The translations under genes were made by a program, and so were the position numbers. Of a stretch of 64,000 bases of DNA, positions 13,201 to 26,100 are shown in pieces. The stretch's first letter is position 1, and the number at the start of each line of letters is the position of its first letter. The notes below the pieces were generated by a model. That model was given only the letters and a program-made list of their open reading frames with translations, had not been told where the DNA came from and made no database searches. The DNA lies in assembly GCA_000328365.1 (NCBI GenBank), contig KB308694.1, positions 23,444-87,443 on the forward strand. Reading direction: 5' to 3'. This DNA is from Capitella teleta. Lineage: Eukaryota > Annelida > Polychaeta > Capitellidae.

Positions 13201-16200
13201 ATAGGCTTAGCATTGTCTCTTTGCAAAAGTTATTCTAAAGATTAAATTGTATAAAAAAATCGATCAGTCGGTGTGCATGCAGACATCATACCAGCATAAG
13301 TCTACAAAGTGACTCACAAGAACTCCTTCCGCAAAGTCTATAATGTCAATTATTAGGAGGAAGGAACCTGCCATTTATATCAGCATGTAGCTAGAGGCAC
13401 ATCAAGCACCAGCTTCCTATTTGGAGTCAAGATGTGCAAGAAATTGAGCTCAGAGTCACGAGGCGGGGTAAGAAGTGCCCGGTGGAATGTGGGCTCATTA
13501 CACTGTTCCTTGAGGCTGCATCCAAAGTGAACGGGTCTCACCCCTGGGAGCAGCCCACAACCCACCCAAAAAAAAATGAATCAAGTTCATTGAGCCGAGC
13601 CTATATATAAGCACTCAAAATTGCGACCATTTGCACTTAATTTGGATTTTTTTATTCTCCTTTCTTTTCGTCATTTTGTTGTCTCATGAATAGTTCTGAT
13701 CCGAACCACGTGGCAATTATGACAATGTAAAAATTATGCAGTGTCAAGCAATAACGATAAGAGTGGAGCAATCAGCCTGATGTACATTATTCATAACACG
13801 TGGTCCATCTGAGATTGGGCTCTATTACTCAATGCCACTGAATCTTCGGTGCTACGGAGATATTGGGGAATGTTTTCACCTGAGCTGTGTGTTCACTACC
13901 TTGACCACTCTTTCGGCGATGCATCTCGTGTTTCTTAATATCTTCTCATTTTCCTGGATTGCTGTTATTCTCTAGATTGACACGGAAGTCTGAATTTGAC
14001 CTCTGCATGTAATTACACGCGATTAACGTGAAAGGGCACTGTATTGTCGGACGGTGTCCATTCAATGGTATCAATAATCAATAGTAATCAGGGTATATTT
14101 AATCTACGCCCTCCTTTTCCATTTCTGGCTCTATACATGTTCTGTATATTCCATACGTAAGTGCAAAAAAAATGTGTCTCGGTATCTTGCGAACAACTGT
14201 CGAAAGTTACGAGCCATTATTATTTCTTGATTCCCGTCGCTGCAAATATCAGAAGCAGATGTCCATTGTGCATTGTTCAACTTCTGCGTTTATTGCATGC
14301 GTCTGAATTGCGTAACAATAGAAACTGAACCATTGAGACCTTTCGTCATAACTCCAATTATCAGAGCAATGTTACGCGATATGCTATTGTGTTCTAGATA
14401 AAAATGCCAAAATTCGAGTCTTCGGGTAATGGCGCGACATGAAGCCGTGAGCATAAAGCCATTCCGAGTACCTCATACAACAAATAAACTTAAGTATAGA
14501 ACCCACTGTTGGGTATTCATTCAACCAAATTTGCTCTCTCCTAATTCACCATGTAATCGGATTTATAAATTGATTTGGTGATTATCTTATATGTTGCTTG
14601 CATGCACCTGGCGCCTTCTCAATACTATTTTACCGTTATTAGGCGGAATTATCGTATGTACTTGAGTGAGTTGCAGTGAGGCAGGAAGTGGTTGTATTTT
14701 TGGTGGAACTATCTTCATTGTGGTGTACACAGCCTCAAGGTCCCTTCCTTGTGGATGGCGTTGAGGAAGTTGACTCTATTCCTGTGATGGATCTAAGAAA
14801 GGTGAATTAAATCCATCTTGTCAAGTGGCTGCCAGATCTCCCTCGTCTCGGGGAAATTCTGATTTACATTCAGAAAATGCGCACGCTTCGGGAGAATTAT
14901 ACTAGAAGCCGAGCATTGGAAATATGCATGATTATAGAATTACCCACCAAATTAACCGCTTAGCTAATCACTTATAATAATATTATGTAAAAGAAGTTAG
15001 CATGAGCCCTTTGCTTTATTTGATCACGCCCGTAATATCGTGTGTTATCTTATCTTATAAAGGCAATCTGACAAATACAATACGATAATATAAACGAATA
15101 GCTTCTACGATACCAGTAATTAAACCTCCTCTCTCCGGAAGTGAACGAGATACCTAAGATGGGTACATTATCCGGTTGACCTCCGACCTCTTCCGGTCAA
15201 GCAGTGATGAGTCTCCAGCTGAACCAAATATGCTGCAAATAGCATATGCGCTGGTCGCCACCCAACAACCAGTCCTGTCGTTTGCACTATGCGTGCTACT
15301 CATGCACTCATTCAACCTAATTCATCCTTGATCCAGAACTATAGAGCGTAGGTGGACCCAAGCCTCTTCTCATCAGGATAAACACCTTGATCATGCGATC
15401 ATTAACAGCCTAACTGTCCCACGGAGACCCTCATCCAGCTGTAAAGTGCCAGAAAGGACCAAGGACCAATTCCCCCCTCAGCCGGATGCATCAGAATGGC
15501 AGTTAACCACCGCAAGGACAGTTATGGTGAACATAATTGATTTACATAGTTATGCAAATGAATGAAATGATGACATGGAATGCAGTACATGTCGTCAATG
15601 GCTTTGTTGTACCTATTCCACCCACAGAAGGAGCATCTGTAGCCAGCAGCTGCGTGCTTTTTGTGCCATTTCCTTTGATATCAGCAATTGAAGCATCATT
15701 CATCGTTGCATAGTTCCGACATTTCAAATCCTCCTAATCATCCTCGTCTGTTGGTGGCCCCAAACCAGCTGCCCGGTGGTCAGCTAATGACCCCTGATGA
15801 CCCCTACCGCCAAATCCGCGTCCTTTTAGATCAATGGCGCATCTAACGAGTATATCCTTATTGGGACACTCCTGGGCGTGCGTGCCGGATTCGAGTGATT
15901 GCAGCTGCACCGGTGATCGCAAAGATGGCGGAGGTGGTGCTCATGGCATCATGCGTGTCTCAGCGCTCGATTGGTCGGCCTCCTTGAAATTAATCGCGCG
16001 TGAGAAATTGTGTGCGACACCCTTTCGTCATCCCACCGCTCTGATCTCGTCCAAGGCCACATGCGATGAACCCCGTCGCTAAGTTCTTACTGTCGCCGTC
16101 AATTCAATTGAAATTAATTTCGTTTTGCATATATCGAGCATACGATGTGGCTCCTTGTGGAATATTAATTTTATCCTAAGTGCTGATTTTGCATTGATCT

Positions 16201-19200
16201 GCTAAGAGTCTTCTCTTCTCGTAGTAATAAACTTCTCTATCCACTGGTTTTCTTTTTTATCTGGGGAGTGGGGAGGGAGACATTGCTGTCGTTTTATCAC
16301 TTGCATTCGAATTAGCATTGGCCTAATTTCGTTGGTTGAACCCAGGCTTCGACGATTTCTTGCTCCAAACGCCAGGAAGAGTGCAATGCGATTAACTTGT
16401 TTCGTTTCTATCGTATTGTCCGACTTTGTTATAAACAAATTATGGCATCAATATGACTCTCGTAGCATGTTTACCTCACACCAGGCACTAGCGTAGCTGA
16501 TAAGCCCTGATACCATGCCATCATTGAATGATTCAGTGTTTACCCGATCTCTTCTTAATCAGGTGTTTTTGCTTCTCGACGGGACGGACGTCTGTGGCCT
16601 TCACTACAGTGTCGTGGGTTTGATTGAGCCCCCGCAGTGTTGGCAAATCATGCTGAAAAATACTAGCAAGCCCTTCGCAGCGGCAAAAACATGTAACTGC
16701 GGAAAGGACTTTCCATTTCTCGAAGATAATGACACTAAATGCTCCACCGCACGACACTAGATATCACTCAAGTGCCGTGCGCATAACCTGCATCTAGGAT
16801 GGGGTGGAAGGGGCCATTATGTGGGGGAAGGGAGGGTGAGGTGGCTGTTAAATTCATCTCGGATAATTTTGAACCAACAGCCGATGAATGGGCGCGATGA
16901 ATTGGGGAAAAAAAATGGAAATGTAAAGACGAAATCTCACATCAAAGTACACACACACACATACCCTCCCCCCACACACATACACACCATCACACACACC
17001 ATATCACACACACACTCTCAACATCACACACCATCACCATCACACACACACACACACACCATATCACACACCCTCACACACACATTCTCACCATCACACA
17101 CCATCACCATCACACACCCACACCCACACACACACACACCATCACATACACACACACACACACACAACAGAGAATTATGCTCAATATGTAGAAACGATAC
17201 ATATGTACCCTAATTGAACTGCATGGGAATTGTTGGCAGGTGTGCCTACGCAGTGTGCATGAGCAGTCAGAGTGTCTCCTCACACCTAGATAGGTGGCAG
17301 TGGCATAAACGCTGTATTAGAGCTTGAGCTGCTGTTTTTGGAACAATGGCTTTTGGTTTTATGGTCGCAGAATGGTTGGAAGCTGCCCGTCTGTGGCACT
17401 CCTTGCACTGACCGGTATCTGGTGCGGCAGTAATGCTCACGTTTCACGACTTTCCTGAATTATCCAAAAGAACATCGTAGATTTTATAAGAATTTTCAGA
17501 CCACATTGTACAATTTATTACTTTTGAGTGGAATATTCCATTTAATTTATATAATTTATGCACATTGGTTTAACTCATCATAGATGAATATGCAATATGC
17601 TAAATTCTAAACAGATCTGTTAACTGCAAAATTTGAAATTGCCATGTTTTAATCGCATTCAGCCACAAATCACACAAACCTGGATATCCAGGGTTGTCTG
17701 CGAAGAAAGACACCTGTTAGATATATATGGCCACGGCCTTGCTGTGGTAAGATAAAATCATAAAAACATCTTGCACGGTCATCCATTAAAAAAGACCAAA
17801 CCCATGACCGCTCTATTTATAGATTCTTCCTTCTCTCTGAGAAAGAGAAATGCCCACATTGACAATGCCACCTTACATCCCTACATGATCACCCTCGAAT
17901 TTAAATCTAAGCAAGCAAATCTGAGAAATCAAGTCCATTAGCCAACCCAAACATTTTGAACCCGGAATATCAAAAATCGGACATCGGATATTCGTTCCTA
18001 TGCATCCCTAATAGAACCTCACCGAGAGCTATACATGATGCACTCTCATGTCAAAAATGAATCTTGCATAAGGAAGGCATTATGCATATTAAGTAAGGCC
18101 ATTCATCAGGTAAATTAGGCTCATCGTGTGTGATGCATGCCTGTGATCAGGCGTAATCTCTCTGACGCATCACTGGGCGCTGCGAAAACGCTGAATCTAT
18201 CACAATTGGCGCGAACCTCTGCTGCATGTAAATCCGGCCAAATGAGCCGGCAATGCTCTTGATACGTCGCTTGACACCCCTGCATGGCCAGCTCTCCTGA
18301 ATCTTCCGAGGAGGAAAGTATCAATTCTTGGGAACGTAATAATTGGGTGAGTCACTAAGAGACCACAGACACGCGCTGTGCTACGGAGAATTATTGCTGG
18401 AGATGTGAACACGGGTCTAAGGAAGTGAATTGTGGTTCTGCTTCAGACCTCAGCCTTCTCAGCATCCTCCTCGTTATTTCTTTGAATTTTTGAAACTGTT
18501 CAATGTTGGGGGTTTTTTTTCTACCAAGACGAACCAGCTCAGAGTAAACGATAGATAACAATTAGCTTCTTTTGCTTCCTATTTCTATCACTCCTCCTCT
18601 TCCTTCTACTCCTACTCTTCCCCCTCCTACTCCTACTCCTACTCCTACGCCTACTTCTCCTCCTTCTACTTTTACTTTTACTTCCACTCCTCCTCCTTTT
18701 TCTACTTCTCTTCTCTTCTTCCTTCTCCTCTTCTCATCTTCTTCTTCCTCATCCTCCTTCTCCCCGTCGTCGTTCTGCTCCTCTTGCTCCTTATTCCCTT
18801 CTTCTCACCTGCAACCTCTTCCGCTTCGAGATTGACAGTTTCTCACGTAAACTAATCATGCATGCACCTAAATGTTCATGTCAGCATTTGCTCACCAGAT
18901 TTTTCGACACGCGCGCTCTTCCTCTGAGAAATATGACGCTTAATCATTAACGCTTCGCCAAAATTGCCCCAGATGTTCTTGTAATCGTCACATACCACTG
19001 TCACGCCTACATAAAACAGATTTATTATTATACATGTACTAGTTCATACACTCAGTAATCAAGAACATGCTGGATGGAAGCGTATGAATTATTTCCAATG
19101 AATTGTGTGATGTGATGTGATGTGATGTGCCGTTGTTTTTAATTAATTAATTTGCACAAATCCCAAGAAAAATGCCGTTATTCCCCAATGTCCCATGCAG

Positions 19201-20146
19201 AATGTGAGACACGGTGACAGTAATTTACGAGCAGTGAGTGATCTTATAGATCAAGCCTGGAGATCTTTAAGATGATGACACTTGCTTCCTTTTTTCTGCA
19301 GCTGTGAGCTATCGGTGCGAGTAATAGATTTATCAACGAGGCGTGTTATTCTACCTACTGGAGGTTGTCGACATTTACCATGCAAATTCATTACATGACA
19401 AAACACAGCGCTGTAATCAAGATTGATGGAAGCTTATGAACGATGTACGATATCTAAACGTTTCTGTGCATTGATTATCTTGCTATCCAATGCATGTGGA
19501 TATTGGTCAATGTCGATCCCAAGTGTCAATTTCATCGCTAATCACAGGCGGAAGCCCCGGGCGTCGTTCATGCAGCTCACCTTGCAAGTCCAAGAAGCGA
19601 CAATTTTCAAGAGTGTAAATTAAAGCAAGCAACAAGACGATGGGGAAGAGCTTAAGAGGCGGCTGCCCTCAAAAAATGAACGCCTTGGGCCCAAAGAACC
19701 CTGATTACAAGAAATAACTGTATCACTAGGGACTCCATGCTTCCGGTCGCCACGTTCTCCGCCCACGAGCATCCTGAAGAGTGAATCAAGAGCTCCTCTG
19801 TCGATCGCTGTAGACATTACCGCGTTGCCTATTTGGAACCCTTAATAAATCGCCTTTGATACAACCGGCTACTCGGGGCATCGTTACCTGTGATCACCTT
19901 CATCTCACAAATCTCACACCTTTTGTGCGTTTTAATCAAGGTAAATGCGAGCGTTTCGTTGCCTTTTATTGCCTCGCAAATGGGCCCACACGAAACCCAG
20001 GGGTGCAAGGTCTCTCAAGGATTCTAAGAAAGCCTCAACTTGAGCACGTCGATTCTAGTGAACTTAGCTGCTCTTCTATCCCGGACAACGGGAGTGGCGT
20101 GCACTACGAGACGCCCTTGAAAGGAGATTCCAATTCCGATGTGTGG

Positions 20147-20181
<35 letters not shown>

Positions 20182-23100
20182 GTACGTGTATAGACATTAC
20201 AAACATACGCATTTAAAATAATATGCAGACAGTGCGAGATATACCTATAGAAGCATAGAATACATCTAATAAGTCATTTCAAGATCCGTATTATCTGAAG
20301 CAGGTGTGCATGGATGTGGTTTGGCGACATTGGTTCATTCGACGCACTTTCGTCACACTCGATGAAGCAATGTCTCCGAAATTAAAGCCCTGCTTATATG
20401 TTGCGGAACCAGTCCTTAACATGACATGGACACCTGCTCAACGCGAAACGGAAATGAACGGACTACAAGTCGGTCTTAGGTCAAAACTTTATTGTGGGCT
20501 AATGAGCAGTGTGCTGGCCACGTGAGAGGGGAGCGGAACCACTGGGTTTAAAGCAGCACATTGACAGACAGAGACAGAGGGATTGACCATAAACACAGGA
20601 GAGGGGCTTACCTGGTTCAGGATGCTGGGTGCATGAGAGGCGAAGCAGAAGTATTGCTGAACTATTGGTCAGCGGAGACGATTACAAGGCTTCCAATCCA
20701 AGTATAATCTCAATCCTAAATTCGAACAGTAAGCTGGACCCTGGAGTCGCTATGCAATGTCTGTAACCTGGACGAATGGTCGGTAAATCTTGATTTGGTG
20801 TTATTTGCGAATGTACGGAGTGGACGCTCATCATTTAGTGCGATGGCTTTCTTAGATTATCCTGAAGAGATCTATTGATGGCAATAAAAGCATCTGTTGA
20901 CAGTATGACACCGATTAACTTTTAACACTGTCCATTTCGGAAGCTATTGCCAGATCAGAGTGGTTTTAAAAGCCATCGTTGAATGAATATTGCATCGATG
21001 GAACACCAAGTTGAAACCAGTCAAGCGAGAGTGAAGCCGTCATTATACTTCGAGGCACGTCTACCTAATTGAACTGGACAGCTGCATTGTTGCTTTATCG
21101 GTCGAGGTTTCTCCAACGGGAAGCTATAATTCAATATTACAAGAAGTTAAAACTTAGAACATAAAAGCTCTTTTTTGTGTGGTCTGCTATTGATTGATTC
21201 GCTATATCTCCCCTTGAGTTCGTATTTCAGGTGCGCTCGAAAGCGAATGTCATGTTTAATGAGAGGGTGCTAATTCCAGTCTATTAATTATCGGCGCCAA
21301 AGAAGGTTTCGCTTGTTCCTGAGAAAGGAAATATTTTTCACGAGCACTTCTGAAGTTGTGTAACCCACGATCACCATTGAAAGACTGTGCGTGACCAATT
21401 ACTCAATCGGGTGTAATGATAAAACGACAATTAATTGGCATCGATAAGTGAACAGAGCTATGGTGTCATGACTTCACGCAATACAACGAGATATCGATCA
21501 GACTCACGAAATGGGCACCTTCCGCGCGATCTTCGTCGACATGTTTGGGTACGGGGGGAGGGGGGGGCTATTGTATTTATTATGTATAGTTTCCTTATTT
21601 CCTCGGTCGATCGAAAATATATATGAGTCTATTTCATCGATCTGTCGAATGTTCAAACACAAATCGTTTGGTTAAGATGCGTGCATATTTCGTCGTCGAT
21701 CAAATACAATACATGCAATTAAAATTTTACAATTACATAATTATAAGGAATGGTAGTAATATTTAGAAATTAGAATCAATCTCATCGCGAAAAGAGCTCA
21801 AACCAATTAAACAAACGGATATCCATCCTAGTTAGATCATAGTCACCACTGAAGCTCATGCCTGTGTGCGTCTATATGCACTTAAGCGGGGGCACTAAGT
21901 GGGTCCTAGTACATGTCATCTACCCCACTCTACCCAATAGAACTAGAAAATACTTTGATCATATCAGATATCCAGACATTAATACCACAGGTATGTATGT
22001 AGTTTTTTATCAAAATTAATTTCAACAACGACCAAAACGAAACAGATGAATGTTGCATGCTCATAAAAGCAATGCCAATAATTGTGAAATGAAATGAGAT
22101 TTTGTATTCGAGTGACGTATATTCCGCCGTTGTTGACGCAGGGTGTCGCTGCGCGTCGTGTGCAAAACGAAATCCTAATCAACAAACTGGACCAATTGAG
22201 GAAGCAAAATAGGCAAAATAGGCAAAATAGGCAAAATAGGCCTACGTTCTAACTACGAGATCGATCGCGGAAATAGAAACACCGTATTTCTTTTTACTTC
22301 ATATTATATTGTTCCTCCCCCCCCCCCACACACACCCCCCCCACACACACACACACACACACACTTCTGCACACTGTACCCATAAATCATATTTTGCAAT
22401 TGATGAGACACCCCACTCGACCATGCAATTACCATTCGGGTGGCCTCGGCGAATGACCTCTATTCATACGATATCTTTAATTTACCAAAATAAAAACCAA
22501 TCCAACTTGAGCCTTGAACCCACGGATGTGATCCATTGAACACCAGCCACCTGATTTGCGATGAACTCTCCTTCAATGTCAGCTTGACATCCTTGAATAT
22601 CTCAATCCCAAAATGCACCGCGCGAGACACCAGTGTGCGTGTGACAGTGCCATCGAGTGTTATTGTTTATCCTTGAGGCAAGTTAATGTTTAGTCAAACA
22701 ATGGATGATATTGCGTTTTAAGTGAGTACTGCAGCAGCTATTGCATTATGCAAATGGTCTATTGTTCAAATTAGAAGGCATATAAATGGCTGCTGTTCAA
22801 ACAAGCTTATTTCCCTTCCACTACTATCCCCCCCTCCCCCACCGCTTCCCTTTTCTCTCTCCTTATCTCTGTGGGTCACTCATGTCCCGGTGATTATTCC
22901 GCTCATTTCAATCTGGTACTTTAATCTCCATAGCTGCTTTTAAGATCACATAGCGATCCAATCTGCAAGACTTTCATCTGCAATCCTACCAAGTAGTAAA
23001 GTGACAATGAAGGAGTAATGCATGCGTATCTATACAAGCACAGGATTGCGCTCACTCCACGCTATAGCCGCCTCATCCTAAGTCCGTTCTATTTTTGGTT

Positions 23101-26100
23101 GGTGTCAGCTCCCAGATGAGCAAACAGGGCTGTGTTGAACCGGCGCTTGATGGCTGTGTCCGAGGCAAAGGTCTGTTTGCGTCTTTCGGTTCGCTGGAGA
23201 TTGGTGCCAAAAGCCAAGTCATGTCCTGTCATATGTCAATACGTGGTTCTGGTGTTGATTTCAGTCGGATCCATGGATGTTCACTCTGGTGAAGCTTTTG
23301 TGGCTAAAAGACCAATTCCAAGTTTTGGCATACAATTCTGAAGCTCCTGGGAAATTTATGAAGCTGAGTTAGGATTGCTTGGTTGCATAACAGTTTAATT
23401 CACAATAGAGATTGTCACTAAAATAGGACCCCTTGTTTTTTAATTAATAACGGATGATATTATCTATTCAGACAATGGAAGCATCACATCCCTCAATTTA
23501 AATAAATCATGCTCTACTTTGCCCTCTGATCCTGAAGCAGCAGTTAAAGCTAGCCTCATTCGGGACATCATAGATAGTAATTTTCAGTCCCCCCTCTTGA
23601 CAAGAGATGAAATAGAATACATCCTTGAAGATGTGTGTATCCATTAGGTTCGCTTTTTATTTATTTTTTTTTTTTTTTTATTTTTTTTTTTTTAACTAAC
23701 TACACAAATATGATATAATTTATCAATGTATAACATGTATTGTATTTTGTGTGAAATAAATGATGAATGAATAATTGATGCGTCCCAAAAGACAAATACG
23801 CCTTTTGACTAACATACTTTTAAACAATACGCTTGTTGTGAGCTAATTCCTAAACACATCGAATTTGAGAGGTTTAAAAGCGCTTAAATTTCTTCTCGAG
23901 TTCCATTTCAGACGGTGGTGACGTGACGAAAGTAATTCTTCTGTTGTTAACAATGGGAGCAGTCGAGGGACCAGATCTTTCATCACTTCTCATAAAAGAA
24001 ATCTTGCACTCATCTCGTTTCACGTTATTCTGCCTGAGCAAGAAATTTGTTTTTTAAAGTGTCTTGAATATCATTCACAGTTGACCAAATTCTTCAAATA
24101 TGATCTCTCGTCACTGAAGAAAGCCATATAATTTATCTAAAAAGGTTCCAAAATGAACAGAGGTCCTCTTTAAAGACAAATAAACAGCCATCAATTGCTG
24201 GTGGCAGGGGTCAATGCTAGTCCATCTGAGATCAATTGACTGAAGCACACCTGCCTTATATCTCGTACCTGTTCTCTTCTTTGAAGTGATAGACTGGGAG
24301 AGCTGTCTGTGACATCACTCAGTTTTGCTCGTTGTAAACTTCGATGACAGTTGAGGGTTTTTGTCTTTCTCGAAAACCCTCCATGAATGAGTGCTCACTC
24401 ATTTGATGGAGGGTTTTTGAGCTCATTAGCTTCTTGTTGCTCAGCTTCGATTTCCACTTTTGTAAGTGCAATAAGGTCCATGCGCGGTCCTCTTGCCTTG
24501 CTTATGTTGCATATAAGAAAGATGAACTTGAATCATTCCTTCTGCGTTATTCACACAAGCGAGACCCGCAAAATAGTTAGCTGTTTTCAGTGTCCATTCT
24601 GTTAATAGTCCGGAGTCACATGGTATGACGCGTCTGAGTCTGATTGGCCATTAAGGCCTTTGTTCACATTATGGTATGTATTACCGGTACATTATCACGT
24701 TTCAGTAAAGCCCTCTTTTTTTTTTCTTTTTTTTTTTTTGGCAGTTTCGGCAGTCATTCAGGCACAAGTTTGGATGTAGCCCAGGTTGTTCGATTGTGAA
24801 CTAAAATGTAAAGCAAAACTACTAAAGTCTATACTTATTTATGGTTATACACCGGTAACGCGACTCTCTTTCGTTGTGCTCTGGATATAAGTTATAACTC
24901 TGCTCTTAACTAAATGAGTATAAGGGCATTTCACGGAAGAGCCCCCTCCAACTCGCTCATTAACAACAGATCGCTTACAATTAATTCGGTGTTGGGCATT
25001 CAGAACTAAAAGCACTAATCAAAAAGAGTACAGGCCAATTAATCATAAAGCAACACTTGTTGGTGGACTTCACTGCAGACAGGGGTAACTATAGCTGTGA
25101 CTCCAAACACATTCGCTCACAATCTGCAAAAGCCTGCGAGCAAAATACGCGCACCTCCTCCGCTGGCATCAGTCTTCATTGCGTCCCGAGTCTCCATTCA
25201 TAAATGACAATATTAGGCTGATAACAAGCAGAGGCATTGAGTCGCAGCATCCATCACGTGATAGACAGGGAGCCAAAGACGGATGCCGTCTTCTGGGGTC
25301 TCTGGTCTCATTCAGATCCGCACCCCCCTCCCCTTCTAATCCATGGCCACGTATTCCCCTCAGGTATCCAGGGGCTGTCAGCTCAATCATTAAATACACG
25401 TGAATACAATCCTACAATCAATTTCTCACTTGGCTGTAGTGGCTGGCCAACTTTTTTTCTTTTGTTTTTGCTCTCTCTTTTTTTCAGAGGTGGGTTCTCT
25501 CGTAAAAGGGGAATAATTAAAGATTCTGGGGTAATCAGAGTTTGTGAGAATAAATCTAACTTCATATTTAACAATGTAGGCGCCGTAGTGGGTGTACGGA
25601 GGGCGCCCATGCAAATATAAACATGGCATACATAGTCTTGGTTGAAATCAGACGGTGAATAATCTGAAATATCTGCGCTAATAATTTGAGATGAGTTTAT
25701 GGTTGTCTGATTGGCCATTAAAGCCTTTGCTTTAATTTACATTCAGGGAACAGCCTGAGCAATGTATAGCCATGCTTTAATTGCTTTCTGCTCAGCTGTC
25801 TAAAACAAGATGTAACCAAGGAACGTCTTTTAATTCTTTAGCACTTCTGGCTCATGGGTAGGCGGATTTATGACAGTCTGTATTGAAAAGATTGCAGCGA
25901 TGGTCATTTTTACATCTGTCTTACAGAATCCTAACACAAACGTCAGTGGGTTGGGTGAATCTTGCTAATTTCAGGTCTTACAACTCACAAAATCAACTTG
26001 CAAATTGTGAATCAAATCAATATATATTGTCTGAAATAAATTCATGATTCATTTAAGCATAGCCCACCCCCTCCTCCTAGCGTAAGCATTGTATTATTCC

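Noticed and set aside
16515-16760. 81-codon plus-strand frame with CNCGKDFPF, reminiscent of a WSC-type Cys domain
   Set aside because: Key cysteines are missing and splice sites do not frame it; an overlapping frame on the other strand is equally long.
23095-23341. Two overlapping plus-strand frames and a coding-like minus-strand reading
   Set aside because: Could be a decayed element, but no family motif is seen and stops interrupt the minus reading.
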